From Xanthomonas sp. F10 (GTDB lineage: Bacteria; Pseudomonadota; Gammaproteobacteria; Xanthomonadales; Xanthomonadaceae), in the NCBI RefSeq assembly GCF_014206815.1, contig NZ_JACHNP010000002.1, positions 62,001 through 126,000 of the forward strand: a DNA stretch of 64,000 bases, given 5' to 3'. The stretch's first letter is position 1; each line of letters starts with the position of its first letter. Both the position numbers and the translations under genes were made by a program. The notes under the pieces were generated by a model. That model had not been told where the DNA came from. It searched no databases and was given only the letters and a program-made list of their open reading frames with translations. This document shows positions 1-9,103 of the stretch, one piece after another.

Positions 1-484
1 GCCGCCCAGCGGCGATCGCGACCACCGGGATGCCGGCCTTGACCAGCTCGGTCACCGCCGCCTGCGACTCGCACAAGGGCGGCGGCAGGATGACGCCGTC
101 CACGCGCCCGCCCAGGGCCCGCGCGGCCTTGCGCTCGGCGTCGGGGTCCAGGTCCTCCCAGTAGTGGATGACCAACTGGATGGCGGCGTTGGAGGCGACG
201 CGCAGCAAGCCGACCAGCAGCTCGCGCAGGTAGGCGCCGCTGGGGTTGGTGTAGATCAGGGCGATGCGCGTGTGCTGCGCGGCGGCCAGCGAACTGGCGG
301 CCAGGTTGGGCGTATAGCCCAGCTCGCGCACCGCGCGCAGCACGCGCTCGCGGGTGGCATCGCGCACCTTGCCCTGATTGATCGCGCGCGAGACGGTCAT
401 CGGCGAGACCCCGGCCAGGGCGGCGACCTCGTCGATCGTCACCCCGCTGGTCTTGCGGCGGACCGCTTTCTTCGGCTTGTCCAA
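1..484 (-). CDS. LacI-family transcriptional regulator (3' end outside window)
   Basis: Only the N-terminal ~161 residues are present; the gene runs off the left edge. An N-terminal helix-turn-helix (TIDEVAALAGVSPMTVSRAI) and a following hinge with conserved Y-T-P-N identify the LacI/GalR family, and the start of the periplasmic-binding-like sensor domain follows. The chosen TTG start has an AGGGAA ribosome binding site six to seven bases upstream; an in-frame GTG about 45 bases further upstream is the alternative. The gene is divergent from the alpha-glucuronidase operon, so by position it is probably the repressor of the xylan side-chain genes, responding to a xylo-oligosaccharide or glucuronate derivative. 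That specificity is inferred from context only. Confidence 0.9.
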   Translation of the reverse strand, partial: MDKPKKAVRRKTSGVTIDEVAALAGVSPMTVSRAINQGKVRDATRERVLRAVRELGYTPNLAASSLAAAQHTRIALIYTNPSGAYLRELLVGLLRVASNAAIQLVIHYWEDLDPDAERKAARALGGRVDGVILPPPLCESQAAVTELVKAGIPVVAIAAGR

Positions 485-595
485 AACGCGTTCCCTTTGC
501 TCTTCTTGACGCTGCCGCGCCGCGGGCACGCCGTCAGCTTACAAGGTTTGCTGGCGGCGCTTGGGCGCCGTATCCATGTCATTCGGTGTCACCGG
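485..595. promoter_or_regulatory. Divergent promoter region between lacI-type regulator and xylan operon
   Basis: This 111-base gap must hold the promoters of both the regulator (leftward) and the alpha-glucuronidase operon (rightward). It contains a small dyad, GGCGC-TTGG-GCGCC, near 557-570, and a purine-rich stretch that forms the regulator's ribosome binding site. No clear palindromic LacI-type operator with a central CG was recognised, so the operator is not assigned. Confidence 0.4.
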
Positions 596-2740
596 ATGGC
601 GTGCGTTGCCATAGCACTGATGGTCTGCGCGGGCAGCGTGCGCGCGGAAAATGGCGCGGCGCTGTGGATGCGTTACGTGCCCTCGCAAGGCACCGCGCGC
701 GCGGCGGACGCGCGCGTGCGGCTGGACGAGGTCGTGGCGCCGGAGCGGACGCCGATGCAGCGCGTGGCGCGCGACGAACTGGTGCGTGGCTTCACCGGCC
801 TGCTGGGGCGCGCGCCGGCGATGCGGGCCGCGGCGACCGGCGACCACGCCGTGGTGCTGGGCACGCCGCAGTCGACGCCAGCGCTTGCGCCGTTCCGCGA
901 GGAGATCGCGGCGCTGGGCGAGGAGGGCTATCTGCTCAAGCGCGCCCGCATCGATGGGCATGCGGTGTTGCTGGTGGTCGCGCGCCGGGACATCGGCGTG
1001 CTGTATGGGGTGTTCCATCTGCTGCGGCTGGTGCAGACCGGCGCGTCGCTGGACGCGCTGGAGGTGCGCGAGTCGCCACGGATCCAACTGCGCGTGCTCG
1101 ACCATTGGGACGACCTGGACGGCCATGTCGAGCGCGGCTATGCGGGCCGCTCGTTGTGGGACTGGCAGAGCCTGCCGGAGTGGCGCGACCCGCGTTACAC
1201 CGACTACGCGCGCGCCAATGCCTCGATCGGCATCAACGGCACGGTGCTGAACAACGTCAACGCCAACGCGCAGAGCCTGGCGCCGGCCTACCTCGACAAG
1301 GCCGCGGCGCTGGCGGACGTGTTCCGGCCCTACGGCATCCGCGTGTACCTGAGCGCGCGCTTCAGCGCGCCCATCGAGCTGGGCGGGCTGAAGACCGCCG
1401 ATCCGCACGACCCGGCCGTGCAGCGCTGGTGGCGCGACAAGGCCGACGAGATCTACGCGCGCATTCCGGATTTCGGCGGCTTCCTGGTCAAGGCCAATTC
1501 GGAAGGGCAGCCCGGCCCGCAGGACTATGGCCGTTCGCATGCCGACGGCGCCAACCTGCTGGCCGATGCGCTGGCGCCGCACGGCGGCGTGGTGATGTGG
1601 CGGGCCTTCGTCTACGCCCACGACGTGCCGGTGGATCGCGCCATGCAGGCGTACACCGAGTTCGTCGGCCTGGACGGCGCCTTCCGCCCGAACGTGATCG
1701 TGCAGGTCAAGAACGGGCCCATCGACTTCCAGCCGCGCGAGCCCTTCCATCCGCTGTTCGGCGCCATGCCGCGCACGCCGCTGATGCTGGAGTTGCAGAT
1801 CACCAAGGAGTATCTCGGCTTCGCCACGCACCTGGTGTACCTGGGGCCGCTGTACGAGGACGTGCTGCAGGCCGACACCCACGCCCGCGGCGCGGGCTCC
1901 ACGGTGGCGGACGTGGTGGATGGATCGCTGGAAGGCCACGCCCTGACCGGCATCGCCGGCGTCGCCAACATCGGCAACGACCGCACCTGGAGCGGCTCGC
2001 ACTTCGACCAGGCCAACTGGTATGCGTTCGGCCGTCTCGCCTGGAATCCGCACCAATCCGCCCGCGCCATCGCCGCGGAATGGACGGCGATGACGTTCTC
2101 GCCGGCGCCCGAGGTGGTGCAGCCCATCGTCGGGATGATGATGGGCTCGCGCGAGGCGGCGGTGAACTACATGACCCCGCTGGGCCTGCACCACCTGATG
2201 GCGCGCGGCCACCACTACGGCCCCGGCCCCTGGGTGGACGGCGGCCCGCGCGCGGACTGGACGTCGGTGTACTACCACCGTGCCGACCGCGATGGCATCG
2301 GTTTCGATCGCACTGCGCGCGGCAGCAATGCGGTGAGCCAGTACGCGCCCGAGGTGGCGGCCGTGTATGGCGACCTGGCGCGGGTGCCCGAGCCGTTGCT
2401 GTTGTGGTTCCACCATGTGCCGTGGGACCACCGCATGGCCTCCGGAAGGCCATTGTGGGACGAACTAGTCGGGCGCTATACGCAGGGCGTGCGCCAGGTG
2501 CAGGCCATGCAGGCCACCTGGGACGGCCTGCGCGGCAAGGTGGATGCCGAGCGGCATGCGCAGGTGGCGGCCTTCCTGCGCATCCAGCTGCGCGAGGCGC
2601 AGTGGTGGCGCGATGCCAGCGTGGCGTACTTCCAGTCGGTGAGCGGGCGGCCATTGCCTGCAGGCGAAACCGCGCCGCCGCACCCGCTGGCCTGGTACCA
2701 GGCCCTGCAGTTTCCCTCCGCACCCGGAGATGGACGATGA
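596..2740 (+). CDS. agu67A: GH67 alpha-glucuronidase, secreted
   Basis: Removes (4-O-methyl)-glucuronic acid from the non-reducing end xylose of xylo-oligosaccharides (EC 3.2.1.139). The 714-residue protein has a signal peptide (residues 1 to ~19, cleaved after VRA), an N-terminal accessory alpha/beta domain, and a central barrel with the GH67 signatures KANSEGQPGP and KNGPIDFQPREP that carry the catalytic acidic residues. The length fits the family. The open frame extends upstream without the expected features; the ATG at 596 is chosen because it directly precedes the signal peptide. The stop overlaps the next start (ATGA), indicating translational coupling with the acetylesterase gene. It is the first gene of the rightward xylan operon and is probably repressed by the divergent LacI-type protein. 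Confidence 0.95.
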   Translation: MACVAIALMVCAGSVRAENGAALWMRYVPSQGTARAADARVRLDEVVAPERTPMQRVARDELVRGFTGLLGRAPAMRAAATGDHAVVLGTPQSTPALAPFREEIAALGEEGYLLKRARIDGHAVLLVVARRDIGVLYGVFHLLRLVQTGASLDALEVRESPRIQLRVLDHWDDLDGHVERGYAGRSLWDWQSLPEWRDPRYTDYARANASIGINGTVLNNVNANAQSLAPAYLDKAAALADVFRPYGIRVYLSARFSAPIELGGLKTADPHDPAVQRWWRDKADEIYARIPDFGGFLVKANSEGQPGPQDYGRSHADGANLLADALAPHGGVVMWRAFVYAHDVPVDRAMQAYTEFVGLDGAFRPNVIVQVKNGPIDFQPREPFHPLFGAMPRTPLMLELQITKEYLGFATHLVYLGPLYEDVLQADTHARGAGSTVADVVDGSLEGHALTGIAGVANIGNDRTWSGSHFDQANWYAFGRLAWNPHQSARAIAAEWTAMTFSPAPEVVQPIVGMMMGSREAAVNYMTPLGLHHLMARGHHYGPGPWVDGGPRADWTSVYYHRADRDGIGFDRTARGSNAVSQYAPEVAAVYGDLARVPEPLLLWFHHVPWDHRMASGRPLWDELVGRYTQGVRQVQAMQATWDGLRGKVDAERHAQVAAFLRIQLREAQWWRDASVAYFQSVSGRPLPAGETAPPHPLAWYQALQFPSAPGDGR

Positions 2741-4716
2741 AACCGACAACGTGGAGCGGCCGGCTGCTGGCGATGGCCTTGGCGTGCTGCGCAATCCCCT
2801 GCATGGCGCAGCACGGGGCACCGCCGCTGTTGCACCCGCTGTTCCAGGATCACGCCGTGCTGCAGCGCGACCGGCCGATGCCGGTCTGGGGGCACGCCGC
2901 GCCGGGTGCCACGGTGTCGGTGACCTTCGCCCGGCAGTCGGTCAGCGCACGCGCCGATGCCGACGGCCGCTGGCGCGCCACGCTCAAGCCCATCGCCGCC
3001 GGTGGACCTTACGACATGACGGTGCGCGCGGGACAGGAGCGCCAGGTCGTGCGCGATGTGCTGATCGGCGATGTCTGGCTGTGCTCAGGGCAATCGAACA
3101 TGGAGCTGCCGGTGTGGCGCGCGCTGGATGCGAGCCGCGAACTGGCCGCGGCCACGCAGCCGAGCATCCGCCTGTTCGCCGTGCCCAAGGCCGCGGCGGT
3201 CACGCCGCAGGAGGCGTTCGCGGCTGCGGTCGCGTGGCAGCCCGCATCGCCGCAGACGGTGCGGGAATTTTCCGCCGCCTGCTTCTACTTCGCGCGCGAA
3301 CTGCAGAAGACGGTCAAGGTGCCGATGGGGCTGATCCAGGCGGCCTGGGGTGGTGCGCGGATCGAGGCCTGGACCAGCGCCGACGCCCTGCGTGCGCAGG
3401 GCGGCATGGACGCGGCGCTGGACGTGCTGGCGCTGTACGCCACCGACCCCGTGGCCGCGAGCGCGCGCTGGGGCCGACACTGGCAGCAGTGGTGGGGCAC
3501 ACGCGCCGGCGCCAAGCCGGGCGATACGCCATGGCAACCCGGCGCTGACCGCACCGGATGGCAGGATGCACCGGCGGCGCTCGGGGCATGGGAGCGCTGG
3601 GGCGTGCCGGCGCTGGCCGACTACAACGGCATGGTCTGGTACCGCACGCAGGTCACCCTCACCGCCGCGCAGGCGGCGCAAGGCGCTCGGCTGGTGCTGG
3701 GGCCGGTCGACGAGACGGACATGACCTGGGTGAACGGGGTGGCCGTGGGCAGCCAGAACGCGCCGAGCGATCCGCGCCGGTATGCGCTTGCGCCCGGCCT
3801 GTTGAAGGCAGGCCGCAATACGGTGGTCGTCAATGTGCTGGACACCTACGGCGAGGGCGGGCTGGCAGGCCCCGCGAGCGCCCAGGCCGTGGAGCTGGAG
3901 GACGGCACGCGGATCGGGCTGGACGCGCCCTGGCAGTACCGCGTCGCGCCCGATCCGCAGTCACCGCCGCTGGCGCCGTGGCATGCGGCCTCCGGCATGT
4001 CGACGCTGTACAACGGCATGATCGCGCCGCTCGGGGCGTACGGCCTGCGCGGAATGCTGTGGTACCAGGGCGAATCCAACACCGGCGACGGTGCGGCCTA
4101 CGCGACGCGGCTGCGTGGCTTGCGCGATGACTGGCGCCGGCAGTTCGGCGCAACGCTGCCGTTGCTGGTAGTGCAGTTGGCCGGCTACGGTCGTCCGCCG
4201 CAGGCGCCGACGGAGAGCGGCTGGGCGCAGGTGCGCGAGGCGCAGCGGCGCGTGGCGGCAGAAGATCCGCACAGCGGGCTCGCAGTGGCCATCGACATCG
4301 GCGATGCCTACGACATCCATCCGCCGAACAAGCAGGAACTGGGGCGACGCCTGGCACAGGCGGCACGCCATGTGGTCTATGGCGAACGCGCGCTGGCCCC
4401 GTCCGGTCCGACGCCACGCGCGGCATCGCGCACGCAGGGCACGGTGCGGATCGCGTTCGACGACGTCGTCGGGACGCTGGTTACGACCGGTGCGAACGGT
4501 CCCATCGGCTTCGAACTCTGCGATACGCAGGCGCAGCACTGTACGTATGCAGACACCGCCCTGGACGGGCGCACCGTGGTCCTGCGCAGCCCGCAGGCCG
4601 CAACCGCCACGCGCATCCGCTACTGCTGGGCCGACGGCCCGGTCTGCACGCTGGGCGACAGCTCCGGCGCGCCGGCGGGGCCGTTCGAACTCTCCCTTCC
4701 TGCAGAGGTTCCCTGA
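2737..4716 (+). CDS. axeXA: SGNH-fold sialate O-acetylesterase family protein (acetyl-xylan esterase)
   Basis: Predicted 659-residue secreted carbohydrate acetylesterase. A signal peptide (ending near CMA-Q, residue ~25) precedes the family hallmarks: the nucleophile block GQSNMELPV at about residue 118 and the WYQGESN block about 325 residues later. Between them lies an inserted jelly-roll domain (around WYRTQVTLT and MTWVNG), usual for this family. In Xanthomonas xylan clusters this family removes acetyl groups from xylo-oligosaccharides; that substrate is inferred from its place between alpha-glucuronidase and GH43. It starts inside the stop of the upstream gene and its own stop overlaps the next start (TGATG), so all three are translationally coupled. 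True sialate 9-O-acetylesterase activity cannot be excluded from sequence. Confidence 0.9.
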   Translation: MKPTTWSGRLLAMALACCAIPCMAQHGAPPLLHPLFQDHAVLQRDRPMPVWGHAAPGATVSVTFARQSVSARADADGRWRATLKPIAAGGPYDMTVRAGQERQVVRDVLIGDVWLCSGQSNMELPVWRALDASRELAAATQPSIRLFAVPKAAAVTPQEAFAAAVAWQPASPQTVREFSAACFYFARELQKTVKVPMGLIQAAWGGARIEAWTSADALRAQGGMDAALDVLALYATDPVAASARWGRHWQQWWGTRAGAKPGDTPWQPGADRTGWQDAPAALGAWERWGVPALADYNGMVWYRTQVTLTAAQAAQGARLVLGPVDETDMTWVNGVAVGSQNAPSDPRRYALAPGLLKAGRNTVVVNVLDTYGEGGLAGPASAQAVELEDGTRIGLDAPWQYRVAPDPQSPPLAPWHAASGMSTLYNGMIAPLGAYGLRGMLWYQGESNTGDGAAYATRLRGLRDDWRRQFGATLPLLVVQLAGYGRPPQAPTESGWAQVREAQRRVAAEDPHSGLAVAIDIGDAYDIHPPNKQELGRRLAQAARHVVYGERALAPSGPTPRAASRTQGTVRIAFDDVVGTLVTTGANGPIGFELCDTQAQHCTYADTALDGRTVVLRSPQAATATRIRYCWADGPVCTLGDSSGAPAGPFELSLPAEVP

Positions 4717-6407
4717 TGCGTGCGCTGCTTGCCATGGCCTTCCTGCTGCTGTCCGCGGCGCTGCAGCCGCTGCGGGCCGCGCCCGCGCCGCCGGTCTACT
4801 TCGACTGGTTCGACTACGCCGGGCGCGACGCGGCCTTCGAGGCGCCGCTGCCCGCCGGGCATTACCGCAACCCGATCCTGGCCGGCTTCCATGCCGACCC
4901 CAGCATCGTCCGCGCGAACGGGCGGTTCTACCTCGTCAATTCCAGCTTCACCTACTTCCCCGGCATCCCAGTGTTCGAGAGCGCCGACCTGGTGCACTGG
5001 ACGCAGATCGGCAACGTGATCGACCGGCCGACGCAGCTGGACTTCGACGGCCTGAGCGTGTCGCGCGGCATCTTCGCACCGGCCATCGCCTACCACGACG
5101 GCGTGTTCTACGTGGTCACCACCGCCGTGGACAGCGGCGGCAACTTCATCGCCACCGCGCGCGATCCCGCCGGCCCCTGGTCGGACCCGCACTGGCTGCC
5201 GGGCATCGGCGGCATCGACCCGTCCTTGTTCTTCGATGAAGACGGCCGCGTCTACCTGCTCAACAACGACGTGCCGCCCGGCCCGGCGCGCTACGACGGC
5301 CACCGCGCGATCTGGATGCAGCAACTCGACCTGGCGACCTTCACCCCGGTAGGGCCGCGCAAGGTGCTGATCGATGGCGGTGTGGAGCCGGCGAAGAACC
5401 CGATCTGGATCGAGGGGCCGCACCTGTATCGACGCGACGGCTGGTACTACCTCTCCGACGCCGAGGGCGGCACCGGGCCGCAGCACTCGCAGGTGGTGCT
5501 GCGCAGCCGCGACGTGTGGGGGCCTTACCTGCCGTACGCGGGCAATCCCATCCTCACCCAGCGCGACCTGCCCGACGCTCGGCCGCTGCCCATCGCCAAT
5601 GCCGGGCATGCGGATCTGGTGGAGGGGCCGGACGGCTCGTGGTGGGCGGTGTTCCTGGCCAGCCGCACCTACGACGTGCGCCACTACAACACCGGGCGCG
5701 AGACTTATCTGCTGCCGGTGCAGTGGCGCGACGGCTGGCCGGTGATCCTGCCGGCCGGGCAGGCCATCCCGTATGCGGTCAAGGCGCCGTCGTGGATGCA
5801 GGGCGCGGCGTCGCAGGCGCCGTCCACCGGCAACTTCGCCGAGCGCGACGACTTCGACGCACCGACGCTCGGCCGCGGCTGGTTGCGCGTGCGCGTGCCC
5901 AAGCAGGACTGGGCGGATCTGCGTACGCGTCCGGGCAGCCTGGCCGTGCATCCGCTGCCGGAGAACCTGGACACCTTGCGCAATCCCGCGTTCCTGGGGC
6001 GCCGCCAGCAACACCTGCGGTTCGAGGCCAGCACCGCACTGACGCGGCCGGCGACGGGCGTGGCGGCGGGGCTTGCGGCGTTCCAGAACGAGGACTGGTG
6101 GTACTTCCTCGGCGTGCGCCGTGTGGGCGGCGGTCGCGTGGAGGTGTTCCTCGAAGCGCGCGAAGGCAAGGGCGCGATCAGGACCATCGCGACCCGCGAG
6201 GTGGACGCGCCCGGCGCGCTGCGCCTGAAGATCACGGGCGACAACGGCACGTATGCGTTCGCGTTCGACACCAGCGCGGGGCAAGGCTGGCAGACCCTCG
6301 CCGACGACGTCGACGGGACGGTGTTGAGTACCGATCGCGCAGGCGGCTTCGTGGGCGCCCTGCTCGGTCCTTTCGCGCGCGACGAGCGCACCTCCAGGAG
6401 CAAATGA
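4716..6407 (+). CDS. GH43 beta-xylosidase/alpha-arabinofuranosidase, secreted
   Basis: 563-residue glycoside hydrolase with a signal peptide (residues 1-21). The five-bladed propeller domain shows the GH43 triad: base Asp in HADPSIV, pKa-setting Asp in GIDPSLFF and acid Glu in IEGPHLY. A C-terminal beta-sandwich (from ~residue 370, with WWYFLGVRR) is typical of the two-domain xylosidase subgroup. It would release xylose or arabinose from xylo-oligosaccharides in the periplasm. Coupled by overlapping stop and start codons to the acetylesterase upstream and the GH3 gene downstream. Whether the main activity is beta-xylosidase or arabinofuranosidase cannot be told from sequence. Confidence 0.93.
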   Translation: MRALLAMAFLLLSAALQPLRAAPAPPVYFDWFDYAGRDAAFEAPLPAGHYRNPILAGFHADPSIVRANGRFYLVNSSFTYFPGIPVFESADLVHWTQIGNVIDRPTQLDFDGLSVSRGIFAPAIAYHDGVFYVVTTAVDSGGNFIATARDPAGPWSDPHWLPGIGGIDPSLFFDEDGRVYLLNNDVPPGPARYDGHRAIWMQQLDLATFTPVGPRKVLIDGGVEPAKNPIWIEGPHLYRRDGWYYLSDAEGGTGPQHSQVVLRSRDVWGPYLPYAGNPILTQRDLPDARPLPIANAGHADLVEGPDGSWWAVFLASRTYDVRHYNTGRETYLLPVQWRDGWPVILPAGQAIPYAVKAPSWMQGAASQAPSTGNFAERDDFDAPTLGRGWLRVRVPKQDWADLRTRPGSLAVHPLPENLDTLRNPAFLGRRQQHLRFEASTALTRPATGVAAGLAAFQNEDWWYFLGVRRVGGGRVEVFLEAREGKGAIRTIATREVDAPGALRLKITGDNGTYAFAFDTSAGQGWQTLADDVDGTVLSTDRAGGFVGALLGPFARDERTSRSK

Positions 6408-9103
6408 TGACGCGCAGCCCCTCCCTTCCGACCGGTCGCCGTGGCCGCCTGTTCCGTGCGCTGGCCCTTTGCGCCGCCGCCACGCTGGCCAGCGCCGTCC
6501 ACGCCGAGGACAGCAAGCCGTGGCAAGACACCTCGGCCAGCTTCGAGGACCGGGCGGCCGCGCTGGTCGCGCAGATGACCCTGGAGGAGAAAGCGGCACA
6601 GATGCAGAACGCCGCGCCGGCGATCGAACGCCTGGGCGTGCCGGCCTACGACTGGTGGAACGAGGCGCTGCACGGCGTGGCGCGGGCCGGGCAAGCCACC
6701 GTGTTTCCGCAGGCCATCGGCCTGGCCGCCACCTTCGACGTGCCGTTGATGGGGCAGGTGGCCACCACCATCAGCGACGAGGCGCGCGCCAAGCACCACC
6801 AGTTCCTCCGCGAGGGCGCGCACGGCCGTTATCAGGGGCTGACCTTCTGGTCGCCGAACATCAACATCTTCCGCGACCCGCGCTGGGGCCGCGGCCAGGA
6901 AACCTACGGCGAGGATCCCTACCTCACCGCGCGCATGGGGGTGGCCTTCGTGCACGGACTGCAGGGCGACGATCCGGTGTACCGCAAGCTCGACGCCACC
7001 GCCAAGCACTTCGCCGTGCACAGCGGCCCGGAGGCCGACCGCCACCACTTCGATGCGCGTCCCAGCAAGCGCGACCTCTACGACACCTACCTGCCGGCGT
7101 TCGAGGCGCTGGTGAAGGAGGGGCAGGTGGACGCGGTGATGGGGGCCTACAACCGGGTGTACGGCGAGTCCGCCAGCGCCAGCCGGTTCCTGTTGCGCGA
7201 CGCGCTGCGCCGCGACTGGGGCTTCAAGGGGTATGTGGTGTCGGACTGCTGGGCCATCGTCGACATCTGGAAGCATCACCACCTCGCGCCCAGCCGCGAG
7301 GCGGCCTCCGCGCTGGCGGTCAAGAACGGCACCGAACTGGAGTGCGGCCAGGAGTACGCCACGCTGCCGGCGGCAGTGCGCCAGGGGCTGATCGGCGAAG
7401 CGGAGATCGACGACGCGGTGACACGCCTGTTCACCGCGCGGATGCGGCTGGGCATGTTCGATCCGCCCGAACGCGTGCGCTGGGCGCGGATCCCCGCCTC
7501 GGTGAACCAGGCGCCCGCGCACGATACGCTGGCTCTGCAGGCCGCGCAGGAATCGCTGGTGCTGCTGAAGAACGACGGCGTGCTGCCGCTGTCGCGCGAG
7601 CTCAAGCGCATTGCCGTGGTCGGCCCGACCGCCGACGACACCATGGCCCTGCTCGGCAACTACTTCGGCACCCCGGCGGCGCCGGTCACCCTCCTGCAAG
7701 GCATCCGCGATGCGGCCAAGGGCATCGAGGTGCGCTATGCGCGCGGCGTGGATCTGGTCGAAGGGCGCGACGATCCGAGCGCCACGCCGCTGATCGAGCC
7801 GACGTATCTGCGGCCCTCGGCGGACTCGCCGGAACGCGGCCTGCGCGGCGAATACTTCCGCACGCCCGATCTGTCGGGCACGCCGGCGCTGGTCCGCACC
7901 GATGCCCAGATCGGCTTCCGCTGGGACCGCGGTTCGCCGACGGACAACCTGCTGGCCCGTGGCGAAGCGGGACCGGGGCAGGGCATTCCCAACGATCATT
8001 TCAGCATCCGCTGGAGCGGCCAGCTGCTGCCGCCGGTCTCGGGCCGCTACCGGATCGAGGCGGCCGCCGACGACGGCTTCCGTCTCTACGTGGACGGCAA
8101 GCTGGTGCTGGACCACTGGACCGACAGCGACCGCATGCGCGCCGACGGCGTGGACCTGGACCTGCAGGCGGGCCGCGCCTATGCGGTGAAGCTGGAGTAC
8201 TACGACGCCGAGCGCGACGCCGGTGTGCGCCTGGGTTGGCGCATGCCCGGCGCCAAGCCGCCGTTCGAGGAGGCGCTCGATGCCGCGCGCAACGCGGACG
8301 TGGTGGTGTTCGTCGGCGGCCTGACCGGCGACGTCGAGGGCGAAGAGATGAAAGTCGACTATCCGGGCTTCGCCGGCGGCGACCGCACCGACCTGCGCCT
8401 GCCCGCGCCGCAGCGCACTCTGCTGGAAGCGCTGCACGCCACTGGCAAGCCGGTGGTGATGGTGCTGACCGGCGGCTCGGCAATGGCGGTGGAATGGGCG
8501 CAGGCGCATCTGCCGGCGATCCTGATGAGCTGGTATCCGGGGCAGCGCGGCGGCACCGCCGTGGGCCAGGCGCTGTTCGGCGAGGTCAATCCCGCGGGGC
8601 GCCTGCCGGTGACGTTCTACCGGGCGGACCAGGCGCTGCCGGCGTTCGACGATTACGCGATGGAAGGCCGCACCTACCGCTACTTCCGCGGCACGCCGCT
8701 GTATCCGTTCGGCCACGGGCTGTCGTATACGCGGTTCGACTACGCCAAGCTGCGCCTGGACGCGCCGCGTATCGCCGACGATGGACGCCTCACGGTGCAG
8801 GTGGAGGTGGCCAACACCGGCAAGCGCGCCGGCGACGAAGTCGCGCAGTTGTACGTGCGGCGGCTGGCAGCCGCGCCCGGCGATGCGCAGCAGGCGCTGC
8901 GTGGCTTCCAGCGTGTGCACCTCGCCCCTGGCGAGCGGCGGACCCTGACCTTCGAACTGGACGCGCAACAGGCGCTGCGTCAGTACGACGATGCGCGCGG
9001 CGCCTATGTCGTGCCGGCGGGGAGCTACGAAGTGCGGATCGGCGGTTCCAGCGCCGATGCCCGCGTGCGCGGGCGCTTCACCGTGGAGGCGCGCCGTGAC
9101 TGA
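6407..9103 (+). CDS. GH3 beta-glycosidase with inserted PA14 domain (likely beta-xylosidase)
   Basis: 898-residue secreted GH3 enzyme. Order: signal peptide (~1-33), GH3 barrel, with nucleophile Asp in YVVSDCW near residue 280, GH3 C-terminal sandwich domain split by a PA14 domain (about residues 478-612, GEYFRTPDLSG to AGVRLGW), then a fibronectin-III-like tail. PA14 inserted into GH3 usually shapes substrate selection. In this operon it most likely cuts xylo-oligosaccharides to xylose. Two adjacent ATG codons are possible; the second (6407) is preferred because AGGAG lies six bases before it, against three for the first. The stop overlaps the GTG start of the symporter gene by eight bases. 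Confidence 0.93.
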   Translation: MTRSPSLPTGRRGRLFRALALCAAATLASAVHAEDSKPWQDTSASFEDRAAALVAQMTLEEKAAQMQNAAPAIERLGVPAYDWWNEALHGVARAGQATVFPQAIGLAATFDVPLMGQVATTISDEARAKHHQFLREGAHGRYQGLTFWSPNINIFRDPRWGRGQETYGEDPYLTARMGVAFVHGLQGDDPVYRKLDATAKHFAVHSGPEADRHHFDARPSKRDLYDTYLPAFEALVKEGQVDAVMGAYNRVYGESASASRFLLRDALRRDWGFKGYVVSDCWAIVDIWKHHHLAPSREAASALAVKNGTELECGQEYATLPAAVRQGLIGEAEIDDAVTRLFTARMRLGMFDPPERVRWARIPASVNQAPAHDTLALQAAQESLVLLKNDGVLPLSRELKRIAVVGPTADDTMALLGNYFGTPAAPVTLLQGIRDAAKGIEVRYARGVDLVEGRDDPSATPLIEPTYLRPSADSPERGLRGEYFRTPDLSGTPALVRTDAQIGFRWDRGSPTDNLLARGEAGPGQGIPNDHFSIRWSGQLLPPVSGRYRIEAAADDGFRLYVDGKLVLDHWTDSDRMRADGVDLDLQAGRAYAVKLEYYDAERDAGVRLGWRMPGAKPPFEEALDAARNADVVVFVGGLTGDVEGEEMKVDYPGFAGGDRTDLRLPAPQRTLLEALHATGKPVVMVLTGGSAMAVEWAQAHLPAILMSWYPGQRGGTAVGQALFGEVNPAGRLPVTFYRADQALPAFDDYAMEGRTYRYFRGTPLYPFGHGLSYTRFDYAKLRLDAPRIADDGRLTVQVEVANTGKRAGDEVAQLYVRRLAAAPGDAQQALRGFQRVHLAPGERRTLTFELDAQQALRQYDDARGAYVVPAGSYEVRIGGSSADARVRGRFTVEARRD

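Noticed and set aside
164-595. N-terminal extension of the alpha-glucuronidase frame
   Set aside because: It runs antisense through the LacI-type gene, and the signal peptide begins at 596.
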